A DNA stretch of 64,000 bases from an uncultured Pirellulaceae bacterium (GCA_937941455.1 CALDHM010000010.1:1-64000), one strand, 5' to 3'. Positions 53,038 to 62,810 are shown, numbered from the stretch's first letter. The notes: a model not told the origin generated them from the letters alone. Made by a program: numbers and translations.

Positions 53038-54315
53038 TTACGTTGCCGAATGAGCCGACGGCGCGTTGACCGTCTGTCCGCCCGCGCGATGGGCCGCAGC
53101 GTGGTTCCCTTCCAGCAAGGGGATTTTCCTGGCAACGACCTTCAACGCATCGACAACCTGATGCATCTGGTCGATCGTGTGCAGGGCGCTGGGGGTCATG
53201 CGGATAATCGACGTGCCGTAGGGAACGGCTGGATACATCACGGGGTTGACGATAATGTTGTGTTCTTCTTCCAGCATTTTAACCGCATGGAGCGCGGTGA
53301 CACCGCGGGTGAAGATTGAAGTAACGGCGCCCTCCGGGCTGCCGATATTGAACCCCGCATCGCGCAACCCACTGCGCAGCGAATTGATATTTTCCCACAG
53401 TTTGAGCCGTCGCTCGGGTAATTTTTGCATCAACTCGAGAGATTTGATCGTGGCCGCAACGATGGCCGCCGGCAGTGCCTTGGTCAGCATGAAGCCAGGG
53501 GAAACGTGCCTGACAAACCGTAAGACATGTTCGGGGCCGCAGATGTAGCCGCCGAACGTTCCAAACGACTTGGCAAAGGTGCCGCCGTGAAGATCCACCT
53601 CTTGTTCGACACCGAACAATTCGCAGGTCCCGCGTCCGTTCTCGCCGAGTACTCCCGTGCCGTGGGCGTCATCGACGAACAGTCGCGCATTGTATTTTTT
53701 CTTCAGCTCGACCAGCTTGTCCAGCGGCGCCAGATCACCGGACATTCCGTAGACACCGTCGACAGCAATCAGTTTGGGAACATCATCCGGACAAGCTTTG
53801 AGTTGTTCCTCCAGGTCATTCATGTCGTTATGGGCGAACCAGGACGCGTCCCCCTTGCACAACCGAGCACCATCGTGAATGCAACTATGCGCATAAGCGT
53901 CGACGAATACGCGCTCTTTGCGCCCAACTAAGCAGGCGATCGTTCCGGACATCGCCGAAAGTCCAAGGTTGAAAACGAGCGACGACTCCGTGAAGCGGTA
54001 CTTGGCCAGCCCTCGTTCGAGAGCCAAATGCAAATCGGTATTACCCGTCAGTGGCCGCGCCCCCAGCGGGGTTCCGACGCCATGGTCGCGGGCGATACGG
54101 TAACCGGCTTCCACCACCTCCGGATGAACGGCAAGTCCGAGATAGTCGTTGGTAGAGACCTGCAGGAATTCCTTGCCATCGCGAATGTAAGTCGGGGTGC
54201 AGTTGACGATAGGGAAGCGGCGAAAAAAGGTATTTCTCAGGGGAATCATCATGTCCCCGGCGATCTTCTCCATCCTAGCCCAGAATTCGTCGCACTTTTC
54301 GAAGACATCCGCCAT
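53038..54315 (-). CDS. Alpha-oxoamine synthase family aminotransferase (KBL/BioF/serine palmitoyltransferase-like)
   Basis: A 425-residue PLP enzyme of fold type I that condenses an amino acid with an acyl-CoA. The PLP lysine is K249 in GGTFAKSFGTFGG; VDDAHGTGVLGENGRG is the PLP-ring/phenolate segment, and DAYAHSCIHDGARLC and HNDMNDLEEQL are also typical. Family members include glycine C-acetyltransferase, 8-amino-7-oxononanoate synthase, 5-aminolevulinate synthase and serine palmitoyltransferase; residues seen do not settle which. The N-terminal 45 residues are longer than in BioF. The last 20 residues are low-complexity (A, H, G, S). No biotin, haem or lipid gene is adjacent. Confidence 0.9.
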   Translation of the reverse strand: MADVFEKCDEFWARMEKIAGDMMIPLRNTFFRRFPIVNCTPTYIRDGKEFLQVSTNDYLGLAVHPEVVEAGYRIARDHGVGTPLGARPLTGNTDLHLALERGLAKYRFTESSLVFNLGLSAMSGTIACLVGRKERVFVDAYAHSCIHDGARLCKGDASWFAHNDMNDLEEQLKACPDDVPKLIAVDGVYGMSGDLAPLDKLVELKKKYNARLFVDDAHGTGVLGENGRGTCELFGVEQEVDLHGGTFAKSFGTFGGYICGPEHVLRFVRHVSPGFMLTKALPAAIVAATIKSLELMQKLPERRLKLWENINSLRSGLRDAGFNIGSPEGAVTSIFTRGVTALHAVKMLEEEHNIIVNPVMYPAVPYGTSIIRMTPSALHTIDQMHQVVDALKVVARKIPLLEGNHAAAHRAGGQTVNAPSAHSAT

Positions 54316-54570
54316 ACTCGGTTTTGCTCACAAAATTGAGGAAAGTTTGACCAAAAAACAGTGGGAAGCCACCGGTCTTCACGGCGATAGGGCCATTAGT
54401 TAGCGGTACCTACTCGATTTTCGCGAAGTCGATAGTTTATTCGGATTTAACCGGCTTGCAACTCTAGGTAAAGGCTTATCAGCCCGGTGATTGCCATTTT
54501 TGCAGGCTGAATCAATCCACCGGCAGACCGAAATCTCCCGTTTTGCCTGTGGTTTAGCCGCCAAGGCCGG
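54316..54570. other. Intergenic region between the synthase and RND genes
   Basis: 255 bases between two minus-strand genes with no supported feature. Confidence 0.4.
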
Positions 54571-57042
54571 TCACGATGCTGCCTTTTCTTCAGTGTTAGC
54601 CAAGGTTTTCTGCCGTTTCAGGTAGGCTGGCGGGGGGACGTAGGCTGGAGACGCCCCCCCACCAGCCGTTATGCGTCGCGTTCCAAAAAGCTTTCCCAGC
54701 GGGCCCGCCAGCATCGACGGCAGCAGGACCAAAGCCCCCAGCAAGCTGCCACCCAACAAGACCGCCAGCAGTATCGAGAATCGCACCGTCGGCATAAACA
54801 CGCTGAACACGAACGGCAGAGTGCCCAAACCGCAAATCAACGTCGTGTCGATCATCGACTTTGCACAATGCTGGTAGGCGTAGTTCACCGCCAGGCGGGG
54901 GCGCAAGTTTTCTCGAATGCCGCGGCGGAACCAAGCGAGGTAGTGGATCGTATCGTCCACAGCAATCCCCAACGCGATGCTGGCGGTCATGACCGAACCG
55001 ATTTCAATCGCCATGCCGAGCCAACCCATCGAGCCGAAGACCACCAGCGGCGCGAAGATATTGGGGATCATCGCCAGCAGGCCAGCCCCGAAACTCCGCA
55101 ACAGCACGACCATCACCAGCGAAATCAACGCAAACGCTGTGAGAAAACTTGTGACCAAATCGGAGAGGACTTGTTGCTGTGCCTTGTACATCATGGGCAC
55201 CCCCCCGGTCACCACGGCGGACACTCGGTCGCCGCTGGGGGATCGATACTGCCGATTGGTCAGCTCCAAAAATTCGTCGACGACCCCCGAAATCTGCGAC
55301 AAGAGTTTGTTGTAGTTAGTTTTCTCCATCGCCTTGATCCGCACGCTGATGCGCCACAATTCGCGATTGGGAATGTCGGACAGGACCGCGTTTTCGTGAT
55401 AGACGTCGGCTACCTCGGTAGGATCGGACAGGCGTCCGGAGATCAATCGGTTGTCGATCAGTAACCGCTTACGAGTCCGCCAGCCGGTTTTGCGAGCCTG
55501 CTGCTCGAACGTCCGCGATGTGGATGGCGGCTGAAACGTCGCGGCGGAATAAGAGGCTTGGATGAACTCACTGGCACGGACGTTTTGCTCCAGTGCCGAG
55601 ACCAGCAAACCGCGATCCCAATGGTCGAACAATACGCCTTCGCTTCGTTCCAAGTCATTCGGAATTTCGAGCACAATTTCCATCGGCACCAGCGGACCGA
55701 GATTTTCCTCGAGCCAATGGTAGTCCTTGATGATTTTCGTCGAGTCATGGAATCGGTTTTGGATACTGAGGGTGGCATGCAACCAAATCACCCCCAAAGC
55801 CAAGCCGATCATCAGACCGATACCCCCAAACGTGATGGCACGATGATATTTGAGAGTCATACGGGACAGCAGCAGCGCGGTCGCCGAATGGTGCCGCCGA
55901 CGGGACTCCCCAGCTTCGCCTCCATAGATGGCCTTGGGGAAGTAGCGAGCCAATGTCCCTAAGGCGTACGGGAGCAAAAACGAGATGATCGGGAGACTGA
56001 CCATGACGGCCAGCGCCGAATAAATTCCGAACATTTTGATCGGCCAGATTTGGCTGGACGCCAGCGACACCATCCCCAACGCCGTCGTGAGGGAGGCCAT
56101 CGAGACGGGATAACCGCCATAGCGGACCGATGCCGCGTCCGCATGCTCCGGGGTATAAGTGTAGGCCTTGATGAAATAATTCGTCATGTGGGTGGCGGCC
56201 GAAACCCCGAGGATAAAGGTCAGCGTCGGCAGCATCACCAAGGTCAAATTCATCGTGCCTCCGGTCAGTCGCAGGAGGGTCAACCCCAAAAAGGCGCAGT
56301 ACAGCGAACAGATCAAAATGGCTGCCGAAAGCAGGGGATTCCTGGTGCGCATCCAGGCCAATCCCATGACGAGCACGACGCTCATCCACATGAAACTGCG
56401 AAGGGAATTTTTGCTCTCTTGATCGATCGCCGCACCATCGACCGTCGGCCCCCCCAGGTGAATTTGGTCAGCGCTCAGACCGGTATGCAGCTGGGCCGCC
56501 TCGAGCGCCACCTCGATCGTTTTCGAGCGATTCTTCGAGCCGGCAGGTGACGGATAGGCCAAGCAGCAAGTCGTTTTGCCGTCGGGCCCGAAAAAAACCC
56601 CCTTGGCCCGCTCGAGCGCCATGTCTTCCGTCAACCCCGGGGTTTGCCGCAAGCGATCGAGGATTTCCGCCCCGGTGGTTACGCGATCGAAATAGAGTTC
56701 AGCCCGTTCGTTGCGGAGTTCACGGAGCTCACTGGCGAGCCTCTCGAGCGGCGACTCTTGCTCGGCAATCGCCGTTCCCTCGCCAACCGTGACCACGCTC
56801 GGATCGACGCAGCCTGGCCAACTGATGACCACCATTTCGTCGACACCGAACCGTTCCTTGAACCACTCGTATTCTTGGGCCTCGCGAAAGCCCCGCGGCA
56901 ACCATTGGTAGATGTCGTTCTCGAAGCGAGTGAAGGCCAACGAGCCTTGCCAAAACACCAGCGGCGAGGTCAGAACCACAAGCGCGATGAGCGTCCGCAA
57001 GGACCACGTGACCCAGATTGGTGGTGTTTTGACTTCTACCAC
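54571..57042 (-). CDS. RND/MMPL-family transporter
   Basis: About 823 residues with 12 membrane helices in the RND pattern: one N-terminal helix, a large periplasmic loop (residues about 30-230), five helices, a second loop (about 430-610) and a final bundle. MMPL-type motifs visible are LIALVVLTSPLVFWQGSLAF, the SVVLVMGLAWMRTRNPLLSA helix 2, HMTNYFIKAY, and near the end GIAVDDTIHYLAWFRRGIRE, which corresponds to the D-D-x-x-H element of the proton path. It probably exports lipids or hydrophobic compounds. Start uncertain: GTG 57042 or TTG 57051; the frame stays open to 57231. No SD is clear. No membrane-fusion gene lies beside it. Confidence 0.9.
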   Translation of the reverse strand: MVEVKTPPIWVTWSLRTLIALVVLTSPLVFWQGSLAFTRFENDIYQWLPRGFREAQEYEWFKERFGVDEMVVISWPGCVDPSVVTVGEGTAIAEQESPLERLASELRELRNERAELYFDRVTTGAEILDRLRQTPGLTEDMALERAKGVFFGPDGKTTCCLAYPSPAGSKNRSKTIEVALEAAQLHTGLSADQIHLGGPTVDGAAIDQESKNSLRSFMWMSVVLVMGLAWMRTRNPLLSAAILICSLYCAFLGLTLLRLTGGTMNLTLVMLPTLTFILGVSAATHMTNYFIKAYTYTPEHADAASVRYGGYPVSMASLTTALGMVSLASSQIWPIKMFGIYSALAVMVSLPIISFLLPYALGTLARYFPKAIYGGEAGESRRRHHSATALLLSRMTLKYHRAITFGGIGLMIGLALGVIWLHATLSIQNRFHDSTKIIKDYHWLEENLGPLVPMEIVLEIPNDLERSEGVLFDHWDRGLLVSALEQNVRASEFIQASYSAATFQPPSTSRTFEQQARKTGWRTRKRLLIDNRLISGRLSDPTEVADVYHENAVLSDIPNRELWRISVRIKAMEKTNYNKLLSQISGVVDEFLELTNRQYRSPSGDRVSAVVTGGVPMMYKAQQQVLSDLVTSFLTAFALISLVMVVLLRSFGAGLLAMIPNIFAPLVVFGSMGWLGMAIEIGSVMTASIALGIAVDDTIHYLAWFRRGIRENLRPRLAVNYAYQHCAKSMIDTTLICGLGTLPFVFSVFMPTVRFSILLAVLLGGSLLGALVLLPSMLAGPLGKLFGTRRITAGGGASPAYVPPPAYLKRQKTLANTEEKAAS

Positions 57043-57762
57043 GTGAACCAAATTAAACGACTTAAACCGGATGAACCACGCGGTGAACCAAACCGCCCGC
57101 TCCAGGTCGGGGCAGGCGTTGCCAATCGTTGCCCCTGATTTCGTCAAACCTAGAGTTTTGGACTGGCGATTTGACCCGAACCACGGTCGGTTTTCGACGA
57201 CTTCGTGCGACAAAAACCGAGGCCAATGCACGCCGAATACTTTTGCAAACTGTCACAACCCACCCCAAAGCCGACACCCCCCCGAGGCCGAGGCGTAAGC
57301 GCGAGCTGTTTTTGGAATGCGCGGGCTAGTTTTGGGTTAGGCTCTAAATTGTCGGGATGACAAAGGAGTCGCTTTCTCCCGCGTCCCTAATTGTCTTATG
57401 TTTGTCGTCATTTTGCCATGGCCCCATCCACGGCTGACGGCATTTCTACCTCGGATGGAAGGATTTTCCCTTCGAAAGTTCCTAGCCAAGAAAACTTGAG
57501 CTAAATGCCGTATTGGATAAATTGTCGCGATCATCGGGGTTGTAGGGAAAACACGAGCGGCCCGATGGATTGGCTGCCAGAATCAATTCACATTTTGGAA
57601 AATTACCGCGGGCCTGGTTTCAATTAAACTAGAGATGTACGGTCAAAATAGCCCGGCGGGATCACTTCTTCGGATGCGCCCCGCGTTCTAGCCTCCGCTT
57701 GCACTGCCGCTGGCCGGTAATGCCTGCACAGGCACCCGAATCATCTTGCAGTCACTTTGCCT
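57043..57762. other. Intergenic region before the four-gene cassette
   Basis: 720 bases. It contains the half palindrome TTTGGGTTAGGCTCTAA (57331-57347), related to the arms of the inverted repeat at 52206-52280, but no matching second arm. Promoters for the RND gene (minus) and the cassette (plus) are expected; none can be named. No gene is supported. Confidence 0.5.
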
Positions 57763-58503
57763 ATGATCCAACGAGAATCGACGACCTGGTACAGTTCCCA
57801 CTTGCAACGCGACATGCCGCTTATTCGGTGGGGGCACTGGGGAACGCCTTTACTGCTCTTTCCCACGGCTGGCGGTGATGTCGAGGAAGTCGAGCGATTT
57901 CACTTGATCGCCGCGCTCGAGCCATTGATTTCCGCCGGGCGAGTCAAGGTCTACTCCGTAGACAGTCTCGCGGGCCGCACCTGGCTGACGCAAAAGTCGC
58001 ACAACCCGGCTCACTGCGTGTGGGTCCAGAAGCAGTACGACACCTATTTGCGGCACGAGGTGATCCCGGCGATTCGCACCGATTGCCGTTCCGATTCCAT
58101 CAACGTCGTTGCCGCCGGCGCGTCGATCGGAGCGTTCAATGCTCTGCTCGCCGTGTGCCGTCACCCAGACGTTTTCTCGGGAGCCATCTGCATGAGCGGG
58201 ACCTACGATATCGAGCATTGGCTCGGCGGGAATTGGATCGACGATTTCTATTTTTTGTCCCCTGTCCACTTCGTACCGGGGCTCCCCGATGGCGACCAGT
58301 TGCACTTGTTGCGGCAACGCTTCGTGCTATTTGCCACGGGTCAAGGCCGCTACGAGAACCCCGGCGAGTCGTGGAAGGCTGCCCACGCGCTGGGGGTCAA
58401 ACAAATTCCCAATCGAGTCGACCTGTGGGACCATCACTGGGATCATGACTGGCCAACCTGGCGCGCGATGTTGCCGCATTACGTCGGTGATCTGCTCCCC
58501 TAA
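57763..58503 (+). CDS. Alpha/beta-hydrolase esterase, first gene of the ATP-grasp cassette
   Basis: A 246-residue soluble esterase of the PF00756/EstD type. The start is set at the ATG at 57763 (a TTG at 57757 is possible; no SD). The nucleophile elbow is G-A-S-I-G with Ser121 (VVAAGASIGAFNALL), following the fold opening WGTPLLLFPTAGGDVEEVE. A catalytic His is probably in VDLWDHHWDHDWPTWR near the C-terminus. No signal peptide is seen, so it is cytoplasmic. Genes for an S51-like protein, a second esterase and an ATP-grasp ligase follow within 17 bases, by overlap, and after 49 bases respectively. Confidence 0.85.
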   Translation: MIQRESTTWYSSHLQRDMPLIRWGHWGTPLLLFPTAGGDVEEVERFHLIAALEPLISAGRVKVYSVDSLAGRTWLTQKSHNPAHCVWVQKQYDTYLRHEVIPAIRTDCRSDSINVVAAGASIGAFNALLAVCRHPDVFSGAICMSGTYDIEHWLGGNWIDDFYFLSPVHFVPGLPDGDQLHLLRQRFVLFATGQGRYENPGESWKAAHALGVKQIPNRVDLWDHHWDHDWPTWRAMLPHYVGDLLP

Positions 58504-58520
58504 GCGGAACGTCGGTAGCC

Positions 58521-59474
58521 ATGGCAGCACGAGCAACACGATCCGGCGACGATCGCCAGCGACTCCTCTTGCTAGGTGAGCAAATTCAGCAGCCGCGTCT
58601 GCAATCGTGCCTCGATCGATGGCAAATCACCGGCCCGGTTGGTTTGATTTCGCCGGGCTGGGAAGAAGACGAAGACGACGATCATTGGGTGCGCGAGAGC
58701 CTCCGCAATCCCGTTGTCAACGCGATGCTGTACGGGCTGGCCGATGAGCTATTTGCCCGCGATCCAGAGGTCCTCGCCTTGCTACGCGAGCGGCAAGACC
58801 GACTCCGCGAACTGCGCGACATCTATCAATTTCAACTCCATCATTGGTGCGCGGTGTTGCGCGGGTTGCTGGCCCGCCGTGAAACGCAGCAGATCGTGGC
58901 TCAGCCCCTCAAGCTTGCCTTCAGCCAACTTCGCGAGGTCGATCGGCAGTACCTCACCGCCGTGACCGACGTCATCCGCGAGTTCGATCGCCGTATCGCC
59001 CCGAAGCATCGCCCCAGTATCGTCGCCTATCAACGGATCATCTGCCAACGTCTGGAATCGTGTCAGGCACTCCTGGTGGCCGGCGGGCATGTCGGTGTGC
59101 TACTGAACCGACTCCGGATTAGTCGCGTGCTGAATCACGTCAGGTTGCCGATCATTGCCTGGTCGGGAGGCGCGATGGCCCTGGGAAACAAAATCATTTT
59201 CTACGACCACTTCCACCCCCATGCCGGACAGGAGACCGAGTTCTCGCGGCAGGGAATGAAATTCTTTCGCGGGTTACAACTTTTCCCCAACGCGCAGCAA
59301 CGGCTGGATCTGCACAACCCCATCGAGATGGCCCTTGTCGCCGGACGAGTCCCGGACCGGCCGCTGATTTTGGACAGCGAGTCGGAAATCGAATGGTCGG
59401 GCAAGCGTCTGGTACACGCTCAAGGGATCCACGAAATCGGCACCGATGGATTGTTGCGGGAGTTCAAACCATGA
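58521..59474 (+). CDS. Peptidase S51/type 1 glutamine amidotransferase-like protein
   Basis: 317 residues; not a family I can name with certainty. The architecture suggests the class I glutamine amidotransferase/cyanophycinase fold: strand 1 RLLLLGEQIQQPRL, an inserted helical region (residues about 70-180), then LLVAGGHVGVLLNRLR, the likely nucleophile elbow AWSGGAMALG with Ser215, and FYDHFHPHAG where a catalytic His could lie. Cyanophycinase-type enzymes cleave beta-linked amides or peptides. Start ATG at 58521 has a weak SD; stop overlaps the next gene as ATGA. A non-catalytic binding role is possible if the Ser-His-Glu set is not intact. Confidence 0.6.
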   Translation: MAARATRSGDDRQRLLLLGEQIQQPRLQSCLDRWQITGPVGLISPGWEEDEDDDHWVRESLRNPVVNAMLYGLADELFARDPEVLALLRERQDRLRELRDIYQFQLHHWCAVLRGLLARRETQQIVAQPLKLAFSQLREVDRQYLTAVTDVIREFDRRIAPKHRPSIVAYQRIICQRLESCQALLVAGGHVGVLLNRLRISRVLNHVRLPIIAWSGGAMALGNKIIFYDHFHPHAGQETEFSRQGMKFFRGLQLFPNAQQRLDLHNPIEMALVAGRVPDRPLILDSESEIEWSGKRLVHAQGIHEIGTDGLLREFKP

Positions 59475-60610
59475 TGCTTCCCAACCAAGAACAAATCGTG
59501 GCGGCGGCTGCCGTCGGCGACGAGGCTGTCGCGGAACTGCTCGACGGGTACCCCTTGCCGCTGGTCGACGGCGATATCGCGACCTTTGTTTATCACGGAG
59601 CGGCCGATGAAGTCGTGCTGCGGCATTGGGTGTTTGGTCTGCCGTCCGAATTGCACTTGCAGAGAGCGGGGGATTCGCAGTGGTGGACGCTGCCGCTCGA
59701 ACTCCCCTTGAAATCCCGAGTCGAATACAAATTCGCCGTACGGAAGGGGGGGCACGAGCAATGGATTCTCGATCCGCGCAATCCGCGCGTGGCGCACGAT
59801 CCTTTCGGTGGCAACTCGGTGGTCCATATGACGGGCTACGAGGAGCCCGACTGGAGTATTCCCAAGACAGCGATTCCGCGCGGATCGTTGGAAACCTTTA
59901 CGATGCCCAGCCAGGCACTCGACAGCCTCCGAGAAATCCGCGTCTACCTTCCGCCCCGGTATCGACCGAATCGACGGCATCGCTTACTCGTGATGCACGA
60001 CGGGGACGATTACCTGAAATTCTCGCGGCTGGCGACCGTTCTGGATAACTTGACCACGCTTTGGGAGATCCCACCCCTGGTCGTCGTTTTGCTCAATCCC
60101 CACGATCGCCTCCGCGAGTATGGCGCCGATCCGCGGCACGCGAAATTCGTGGTGGAGGAGTTATTGCCCGAAATTCAGCGGCGATATCCGGTCATCAGTG
60201 AGCCCGCAGGACGGTGCCTAGGCGGGGCCAGTTTCGGCGCCGTGGCGTCGTTGGCAACGGCCTGGTACTACCCGCAGGTATTCGACATGCTGCTCTTGCA
60301 ATCCGGATCGTTTGCCTTCACCGATATCGGGCACCATACGCGCGGTCCGGTTTTCGACCCGGTGGTGAAGTTTATGAATCAGTTCCGCGACGCGATCGGC
60401 CAACCGGCAAAACGGATTTATTTGAGCTGCGGCGTTTACGAGAGTCTGATTTACGAAAATCGTTCTTTGGTTCCCTTGTTGCAGGGCGCGGGGATTCAAG
60501 TCAAATTTGAAGAAGCTCGCGATGGCCATAATTGGGAAAATTGGCGCGATCGCCTGCGCAGTGGCTTGACATGGTTGTTTCCTGTGCCACGCTGGTTCTA
60601 CTATGAATAA
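59471..60610 (+). CDS. Esterase with N-terminal Ig/CBM48-like domain (enterochelin-esterase type)
   Basis: 379 residues. An E-set/CBM48-like beta domain (residues about 25-130, with LHWVF-type strands and HEQWILDPRNPRVAHDPFGG) precedes an esterase domain (PF00756). The nucleophile is Ser254 in GGASFGAVASL, in the fold context LLVMHDGDDYL; the likely catalytic His is in DGHNWENWRDRL. This two-domain layout is like Fes (enterobactin esterase), which hydrolyses catechol-ester siderophores, but no siderophore gene is near. The ATG overlaps the preceding stop; GGGAG SD lies eight bases upstream. It shares no close sequence identity with the first esterase (57763) although both have the same fold. 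Confidence 0.85.
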   Translation: MMLPNQEQIVAAAAVGDEAVAELLDGYPLPLVDGDIATFVYHGAADEVVLRHWVFGLPSELHLQRAGDSQWWTLPLELPLKSRVEYKFAVRKGGHEQWILDPRNPRVAHDPFGGNSVVHMTGYEEPDWSIPKTAIPRGSLETFTMPSQALDSLREIRVYLPPRYRPNRRHRLLVMHDGDDYLKFSRLATVLDNLTTLWEIPPLVVVLLNPHDRLREYGADPRHAKFVVEELLPEIQRRYPVISEPAGRCLGGASFGAVASLATAWYYPQVFDMLLLQSGSFAFTDIGHHTRGPVFDPVVKFMNQFRDAIGQPAKRIYLSCGVYESLIYENRSLVPLLQGAGIQVKFEEARDGHNWENWRDRLRSGLTWLFPVPRWFYYE

Positions 60611-60659
60611 GCGGCCGCGAGCTTTGGCGGCGTCACCGTTCTACGCTGGAGACGAACCC

Positions 60660-61889
60660 ATGACAAATTCAGTTACCCGTTGCATCGGCCTATCGCTTGG
60701 AGCCGATTTGTGCTGGCCGATTTGCTACGAAGAAATCCTCAAGCGGCTCGACTTGCAGATTCCCCTCAACGGGCAAACTGTCAGCTTTGCGACTGAGCGG
60801 GTGACGATCGAACCGTTCTCACTGACGCAGCCGTGCCGCTACGACGTCGTGGTCGACCGCCTCACTCACTGGTATCATACCAGCCGGGAATGGATCAAAA
60901 AGGCGATCGTGATGGACGATCTGTACGTTTTCAATAATCCTTGGTCGATCCAAAGCAACGAAAAGCACACGACCTACTGCGCGATGGCAAAGCTCGGTTT
61001 GCCGATCCCAGAAACCTGGCTGATCCCACCGAAAGACTACGAGCCGACGAATGACCTGCAAGTTACGCTCGAACGATACGCGCGGCTGTTCGACTTGGGC
61101 GAGATCGGCCGCAAGATTGGTTACCCGATGTACATGAAGCCGTACGACGGCGGTGCCTGGCGCGGCGTCAGCCGGATCGACGACGAGCAGACGTTGCGTT
61201 CGGCCTACGACCAGAGTGGCAAGAACATCATGCACTTGCAAAAGGGAGTCGACAACTTCGATTTGTTCGTGCGTTGCTTGGGGTTGGGGCCGCAATTTCA
61301 CATCATCAAGTACGATCCAGCGGCACCACTGCACGATCGTTACACGATGGCCCGGGATTTCCTCAGCCCCGACGAGGCCCAAGCTCTCCGCGACATGACC
61401 CTCACTATCAATTCTTTCTTCGGCTGGGACTTCAATTCCTGCGAGGCGATCCGCAAGGACGGCCAGTGGTACCTGATCGATTTCGCCAACGCCTGCCCTG
61501 ACTCCCAGGTCACCTCGCTCCACTTCCACTTCCCCTGGCTGGTGATGGCCAATTTGCGTTGGTCGATCTACGTGGCGGCGACCAAGAAAAAATTCCGCAA
61601 GACGCTCGATTGGGAGCCCTACTACGACGTGCTGGCCCGTGAGTCGACCTTCGACAAACGATTGCAAGGCTACGCGGCGATCGGGCACCAGCGGATGGAA
61701 ACGGAAGCCTTCCAGGATTTCTGCCAGCGGCACCTGGGCCACTTGGACCAAATCGCTCGCGAGTTTTTCGCAAGCGAGGACGCCTACCGCGCGATTCGCC
61801 TCAAGGTCGAGGCGCTCTACCCGCCGCACGAAATCGATGCCTTCACGCAGTTGTTTTTCGAACGCGTGCAACAGTGGTTCTCGGCATAG
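60660..61889 (+). CDS. ATP-grasp ligase, RimK-like
   Basis: A 409-residue ATP-grasp enzyme, which would join a carboxylate to an amine or thiol via an acyl-phosphate. Visible parts: NEKHTTYCAMAKLGLPIPET (around residue 100, start of the ATP-grasp core), MKPYDGGAWRGVSRI with K160 and the Gly-rich loop, and YLIDFANACPDSQ with D274 and N277 as likely metal ligands. The final 120 residues are helical. A GGAG SD eight bases before the ATG at 60660 makes this a better start than 60603, which would overlap the esterase. Its substrates are unknown; the adjacent S51-like and esterase genes suggest a metabolite or peptide that is also cleaved. Confidence 0.82.
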   Translation: MTNSVTRCIGLSLGADLCWPICYEEILKRLDLQIPLNGQTVSFATERVTIEPFSLTQPCRYDVVVDRLTHWYHTSREWIKKAIVMDDLYVFNNPWSIQSNEKHTTYCAMAKLGLPIPETWLIPPKDYEPTNDLQVTLERYARLFDLGEIGRKIGYPMYMKPYDGGAWRGVSRIDDEQTLRSAYDQSGKNIMHLQKGVDNFDLFVRCLGLGPQFHIIKYDPAAPLHDRYTMARDFLSPDEAQALRDMTLTINSFFGWDFNSCEAIRKDGQWYLIDFANACPDSQVTSLHFHFPWLVMANLRWSIYVAATKKKFRKTLDWEPYYDVLARESTFDKRLQGYAAIGHQRMETEAFQDFCQRHLGHLDQIAREFFASEDAYRAIRLKVEALYPPHEIDAFTQLFFERVQQWFSA

Positions 61890-61999
61890 TACCGTAGGTT
61901 CGGCGTTCTCCGGCCGGCGATCCCGAGCAGGGCAATACCAGAATGCTCTAGCCCATCGCCACGCGCCGCCAGGATCTAACCGACGTCTGCCGCACGGAA

Positions 62000-62701
62000 C
62001 TACAGCCGGACAAATTCCGAGCGAAAGGCCTCGATCGCGGCCAGAAAAGACATGATCGCCAAGCCGATGCAAATGCCCCCAACGACACCCAGGGCGGGCA
62101 ATCCCAGCTGCAATCCCGCGACCCGCACAATCAGCAGCCCCAACACGAAGGGGACCAAGGTCGCAAGCGAGCCCAGCATCTGCGCGGCCTTGGGATCGCG
62201 AATCACGAGGGACAAAATCGAATTGGCGGCGATAATCCACGACGCCGACCCCATCGTGAAACCCAACATCACCACCGTGAACCAGTATTCCTCGGCGTTC
62301 TGCCAGGCCACTTGCAGATGAAACAGCACAACCAACCGCGAGAGGAGCGTGACGGCCAGCAGGACGAAAAACACCGCCATCATGAACCACAGCCACTTGC
62401 CGATAAACAAGCTCACCGGACGCAGCGGGGACGCCAGTACCGCCGGCAGCGTGTGGTGCACCCGTTCGGAATAAAACGACTCCGACGAAATGATCCCGGC
62501 AAAGAACACGCAAATCAGAAAATTCGCCAGATCGATCATGTTGCTGAACGATGCGAATTGGCTGACCCCGGTGAGCAGGACCAAGGGGACGGTCAAACCG
62601 CCGATGGCCACAAGCGCCGCTACCGTCGCCAATTGCACCTTCATCGATTCGGCAAATGCTCGATAATGCCGCCAAAAGACCACTTGCACGTCAGCCCACA
62701 T
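62000..62701 (-). CDS. ABC-2-type membrane permease
   Basis: A 233-residue membrane protein with six helices; the ATG at 62701 has a GAGG SD eight bases upstream (a GTG at 62707 is too close to it). The segment IISSESFYSERVHHTLPAVL after the second helix is the cytoplasmic coupling region of ABC-2 permeases, as in ABC exporters of the CcmB/NodJ type. It lies downstream of the ABC ATPase (62811-63740) with a 109-base gap and is its likely partner. Substrate unknown. Confidence 0.85.
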   Translation of the reverse strand: MWADVQVVFWRHYRAFAESMKVQLATVAALVAIGGLTVPLVLLTGVSQFASFSNMIDLANFLICVFFAGIISSESFYSERVHHTLPAVLASPLRPVSLFIGKWLWFMMAVFFVLLAVTLLSRLVVLFHLQVAWQNAEEYWFTVVMLGFTMGSASWIIAANSILSLVIRDPKAAQMLGSLATLVPFVLGLLIVRVAGLQLGLPALGVVGGICIGLAIMSFLAAIEAFRSEFVRL

Positions 62702-62810
62702 CGTCACCGCCTCGCTTGACGAGACGCCTCCAAAATAAAGCGATCGAGTTCAAAAAAAGTAGCGCCCACCGGAGCCTTCCCAACAATCAAATGTCAGCGC
62801 GCACGACGAA

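Noticed and set aside
60819-62675. 618-codon minus-strand frame
   Set aside because: Antisense to the ATP-grasp gene and out of frame with the ABC permease gene; no motif recognised.
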